Assembly: GCA_947461495.1 (NCBI GenBank)
Contig: CANHLV010000088.1
Coordinates: 1-7,149 of the forward strand
DNA: 7,149 nt
Direction of reading: 5' to 3'
Origin: Chitinophagaceae bacterium
GTDB lineage: Bacteria; Bacteroidota; Bacteroidia; Chitinophagales; Chitinophagaceae
A program made the position numbers and the translations under genes. Positions 5,253 to 7,149 of this stretch are shown here, in pieces (position 1 is the stretch's first letter; every line of letters starts with the position of its first letter). The notes under the pieces are model-generated. The model saw only the letters and a list, made by a program, of their open reading frames with translations, searched no databases and was not told the origin of the DNA.

Positions 5253-7149
5253 CTATCTGATCAGCACCACATTGCCTTTCAGAATTTTTTCTTTTCCATT
5301 TTTATCAATGCCTTTTACGATATATACAAAATTCCCTGTGTTTTGTTTCATGTTTTTGTAAGTCCCATCCCAAGCCTTGCCAATACTACTAGTTTCGAAA
5401 ACCAAAACACCATATCGATCATAAATCCTGAAATATTCTAGCTTTTGAATGCCCACATATGTAGGCTTGAAGTTGTCATTTACACCATCTCCATTTGGCG
5501 TGAATGCATTTGGGATATAAAAAGTTGGCCCTTTAAATACTTTGATGAAAACGGTATCTGTGTCGGTACAACCAAAATCATCAGTCACTGTAAGTATAAA
5601 TTCAGTGTCATCAGTCAATACTGCAAGAGGATTGGCTATAGTTGCAAAATTTAAAGGATTGGCAGGCGACCAAACATAATTGACACCTCCGCTACCATGT
5701 AATTGATACGGCTCATTAAAAACGGCATTATCATCAGGGCCAGCGTTGGCATTCAGTTGAGGTTGTACTGTTAATTGTATTAAAGCTGTATCATGACATC
5801 CAAATGAATTTATGACCACCAATTGATATTCACCGGGCATTGAAACAATCGTGGGATTAGAAACAATTGTATTATTGCTTGTCCAGCTTGCAGTCATATT
5901 GCCAGTACTGAAATAGGTATTAAGGTTTATAGTTTCTCCAAAACAAATATGTAAATCTTTATCAACACCTAAATCAGGTTTGTTTACCACTCTTATTATA
6001 ATTTCACTTCTTGGACTTTCACAATTGCCATTAATTTGACTGACATAATAATGTGAGATGCCATAAATTGAAGAAGAAGGTGTTGGAGCAGCAGTGGATC
6101 CTGTGCCACCGGTAGGATTTGAATACCACAGTAACGGATAAGTGCCCGAAGCAGACAAAGGCAAAGTTGTTGCATATTGACAAATAGTCTGATTGGGGGT
6201 TACTTGGGGAGCCGGAGGAGTGGGATTTATGGTAAGTTGTATTGTCGCTAAAGAATCGCATCCATTTTGATTAGCAAGTAAAGTTGTGTAAGAACCAGAT
6301 GTTGTTAATGATTGGCCATTCCAAATATAAGGAAGTTGGCTGTTACAAATGACAACTTGAGTTGTACTGGATGTTGGCGTAAAAATCGTTAGATGTAATG
6401 TATCGGCAGAAGCACAACCATTAACATCGGTATAATTATAAATATAGATTCCAGTATTGGAATAAGAGTTCCCATTCCAAAAAAAGTTGTTACAAGCGCT
6501 TTGAATTATTGATTGATGAGTTCCATTTGTAATGGTAAGATGTAAAGTATCTGTTGAAAAACAGCCTGATGAATTTACATAATTGTATAAATAGTTGCCT
6601 GAACTAGTGTAAGTAATACCATTCCACGTATAAGAAATACATGATGTTTGTGATGTTGCATTATGTGTTCCGTAATTAATGATTAAATGCAATGTATCTA
6701 CCGATGGACAGCCTGATGAATTTGTATAAGCATAGGTGTAATCGCCGGAAGCATTGTATGAAGTACCATTCCACGTATAAGTTTCACATGCTGTTTGTGA
6801 TGCGGTATTATGTGTTCCGTAAGTGATGGTTAAATGTAATGTATCAACTGATAGACAGCCTGATGTATTCGTATAAGCGTAGGTGTAATCACCGGAAGTA
6901 TTGTATGAATTTCCATTCCATGTATAAGTTTCACATGCTGTAATTGTAGTTGAAACTGGAGTAATATTATTTAGCGTTAGAATTATATTTACAACACTAT
7001 CACATCCGCTCGCAGTTGAATAAGTATGAGAATACACTCCGGCTGTTGTTGCTGTGCCGCCCCATGGTAAGGAATAAGATGTTCCCTGACATATTGATGC
7101 TGTCTGGTTCGTAGTGTAAATAGGATTTATAGTAAGTGTTATATTCACA
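5253..7149 (-). CDS. Type IX-secreted repeat surface protein with gliding-motility C-terminal domain (5' partial)
   Basis: The reading frame is open to the window edge, so this is the C-terminal 631 residues of a larger protein; the GTG at the edge is almost certainly an internal Val codon. Residues are numbered from there. Residues about 1-308 hold six Cys-paired repeats of the pattern C..YTWNG..Y..SG.Y...Y.n..GC.S.DTLHLTI. Ig-like modules follow at about 309-390 and 391-463, then a PKD-like module at about 464-540. Residues 541-631 match the gliding-motility-associated C-terminal (type B) sorting domain: YIPNAFTPNGDGVNDNF, FRIYDRYG, WDGTY, G.FVYIVKGID, LKGNVVLIR. Such proteins are exported through the Sec and type IX systems and displayed or released at the outer membrane, often as adhesins or motility proteins. 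The signal peptide and any catalytic domain would lie upstream, outside the window. No PorP/SprF-like partner gene follows it here. The specific role is unknown; no enzyme motif is visible. Confidence 0.93.
   Translation of the reverse strand, partial: VNITLTINPIYTTNQTASICQGTSYSLPWGGTATTAGVYSHTYSTASGCDSVVNIILTLNNITPVSTTITACETYTWNGNSYNTSGDYTYAYTNTSGCLSVDTLHLTITYGTHNTASQTACETYTWNGTSYNASGDYTYAYTNSSGCPSVDTLHLIINYGTHNATSQTSCISYTWNGITYTSSGNYLYNYVNSSGCFSTDTLHLTITNGTHQSIIQSACNNFFWNGNSYSNTGIYIYNYTDVNGCASADTLHLTIFTPTSSTTQVVICNSQLPYIWNGQSLTTSGSYTTLLANQNGCDSLATIQLTINPTPPAPQVTPNQTICQYATTLPLSASGTYPLLWYSNPTGGTGSTAAPTPSSSIYGISHYYVSQINGNCESPRSEIIIRVVNKPDLGVDKDLHICFGETINLNTYFSTGNMTASWTSNNTIVSNPTIVSMPGEYQLVVINSFGCHDTALIQLTVQPQLNANAGPDDNAVFNEPYQLHGSGGVNYVWSPANPLNFATIANPLAVLTDDTEFILTVTDDFGCTDTDTVFIKVFKGPTFYIPNAFTPNGDGVNDNFKPTYVGIQKLEYFRIYDRYGVLVFETSSIGKAWDGTYKNMKQNTGNFVYIVKGIDKNGKEKILKGNVVLIR
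6351..6938 (-). repeat. Four in-frame 147-bp (49-residue) tandem repeats in the surface-protein gene
   Basis: Within the surface-protein gene, four units follow each other with an exact 147-bp period: 6938-6792, 6791-6645, 6644-6498 and 6497-6351. The first Cys of each unit falls at residues 72, 121, 170 and 219, and the second at 98, 147, 196 and 245. Comparing neighbours by eye, units 1 and 2 share 41 of 49 residues, units 2 and 3 share 28, and units 3 and 4 share 21. Diverged units of about 52 residues flank the set on both sides (first Cys at 20 and 268). The paired cysteines suggest one disulphide per module in the secreted protein, which is inference. Confidence 0.9.

Noticed and set aside
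6031..6261. Minus-strand 76-residue ORF inside the surface-protein gene
   Set aside because: It lies in another frame within the Ig-like part of a clearly coding gene, has low-complexity composition and no domain.

Overview
The window looks like chromosomal DNA from a low-GC member of the Bacteroidota. The best evidence is the leftmost-ending large gene at 5253-7149, whose C-terminus is a gliding-motility-associated (type B) sorting domain of the type IX secretion system, a system confined to that phylum. AT-rich intergenic DNA, the lack of clear Shine-Dalgarno sequences and the abundance of PAS domains fit the same group. I cannot name a genus. All four supported genes are on the minus strand, so transcription runs from high to low coordinates.

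Layout, in order of transcription. (1) 7149-5253: the C-terminal part of a large secreted, repeat-rich surface protein. It carries about six Cys-paired repeats, four of them with an exact 49-residue period, then three Ig/PKD-like modules, then the type IX sorting domain. Its 5' end lies beyond the window. (2) 5252-4740: a 513-bp AT-rich gap holding a hairpin just after the surface-protein gene, a 12-bp direct repeat and a weak Bacteroidota-type promoter candidate. I see no gene in it. (3) 4739-3594: a stand-alone FIST sensory protein. (4) 3588-853: a 911-residue soluble histidine kinase with five PAS domains and a HisKA_3 core, starting 5 nt after the FIST gene. (5) 860-216: a NarL/LuxR-type response regulator overlapping the kinase stop by 8 nt. 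(6) 215-1: non-coding DNA with a 9-bp minisatellite that starts at the base after the regulator's stop codon, plus other 9-bp-periodic sequence.

The three central genes form a compact cytosolic signalling operon. The FIST protein probably binds a small ligand and supplies input, the kinase integrates this with its PAS inputs, and the regulator converts phosphorylation into transcription control. The input and the target promoters cannot be read from the sequence.

The points most worth a second look are: the kinase's altered ATP-binding G1 box (NNGKV in place of the usual DxGxG); the in-phase 9-bp repeat abutting the regulator stop, which would encode a (Leu-Asp-Lys/Arg)n tail on readthrough; the separate FIST protein beside a kinase whose N-terminus may be its docking site; a CxxC pair in the fourth PAS domain; and the similarity gradient across the surface-protein repeats. 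I found no CRISPR array, transposon, phage gene, tRNA or rRNA.
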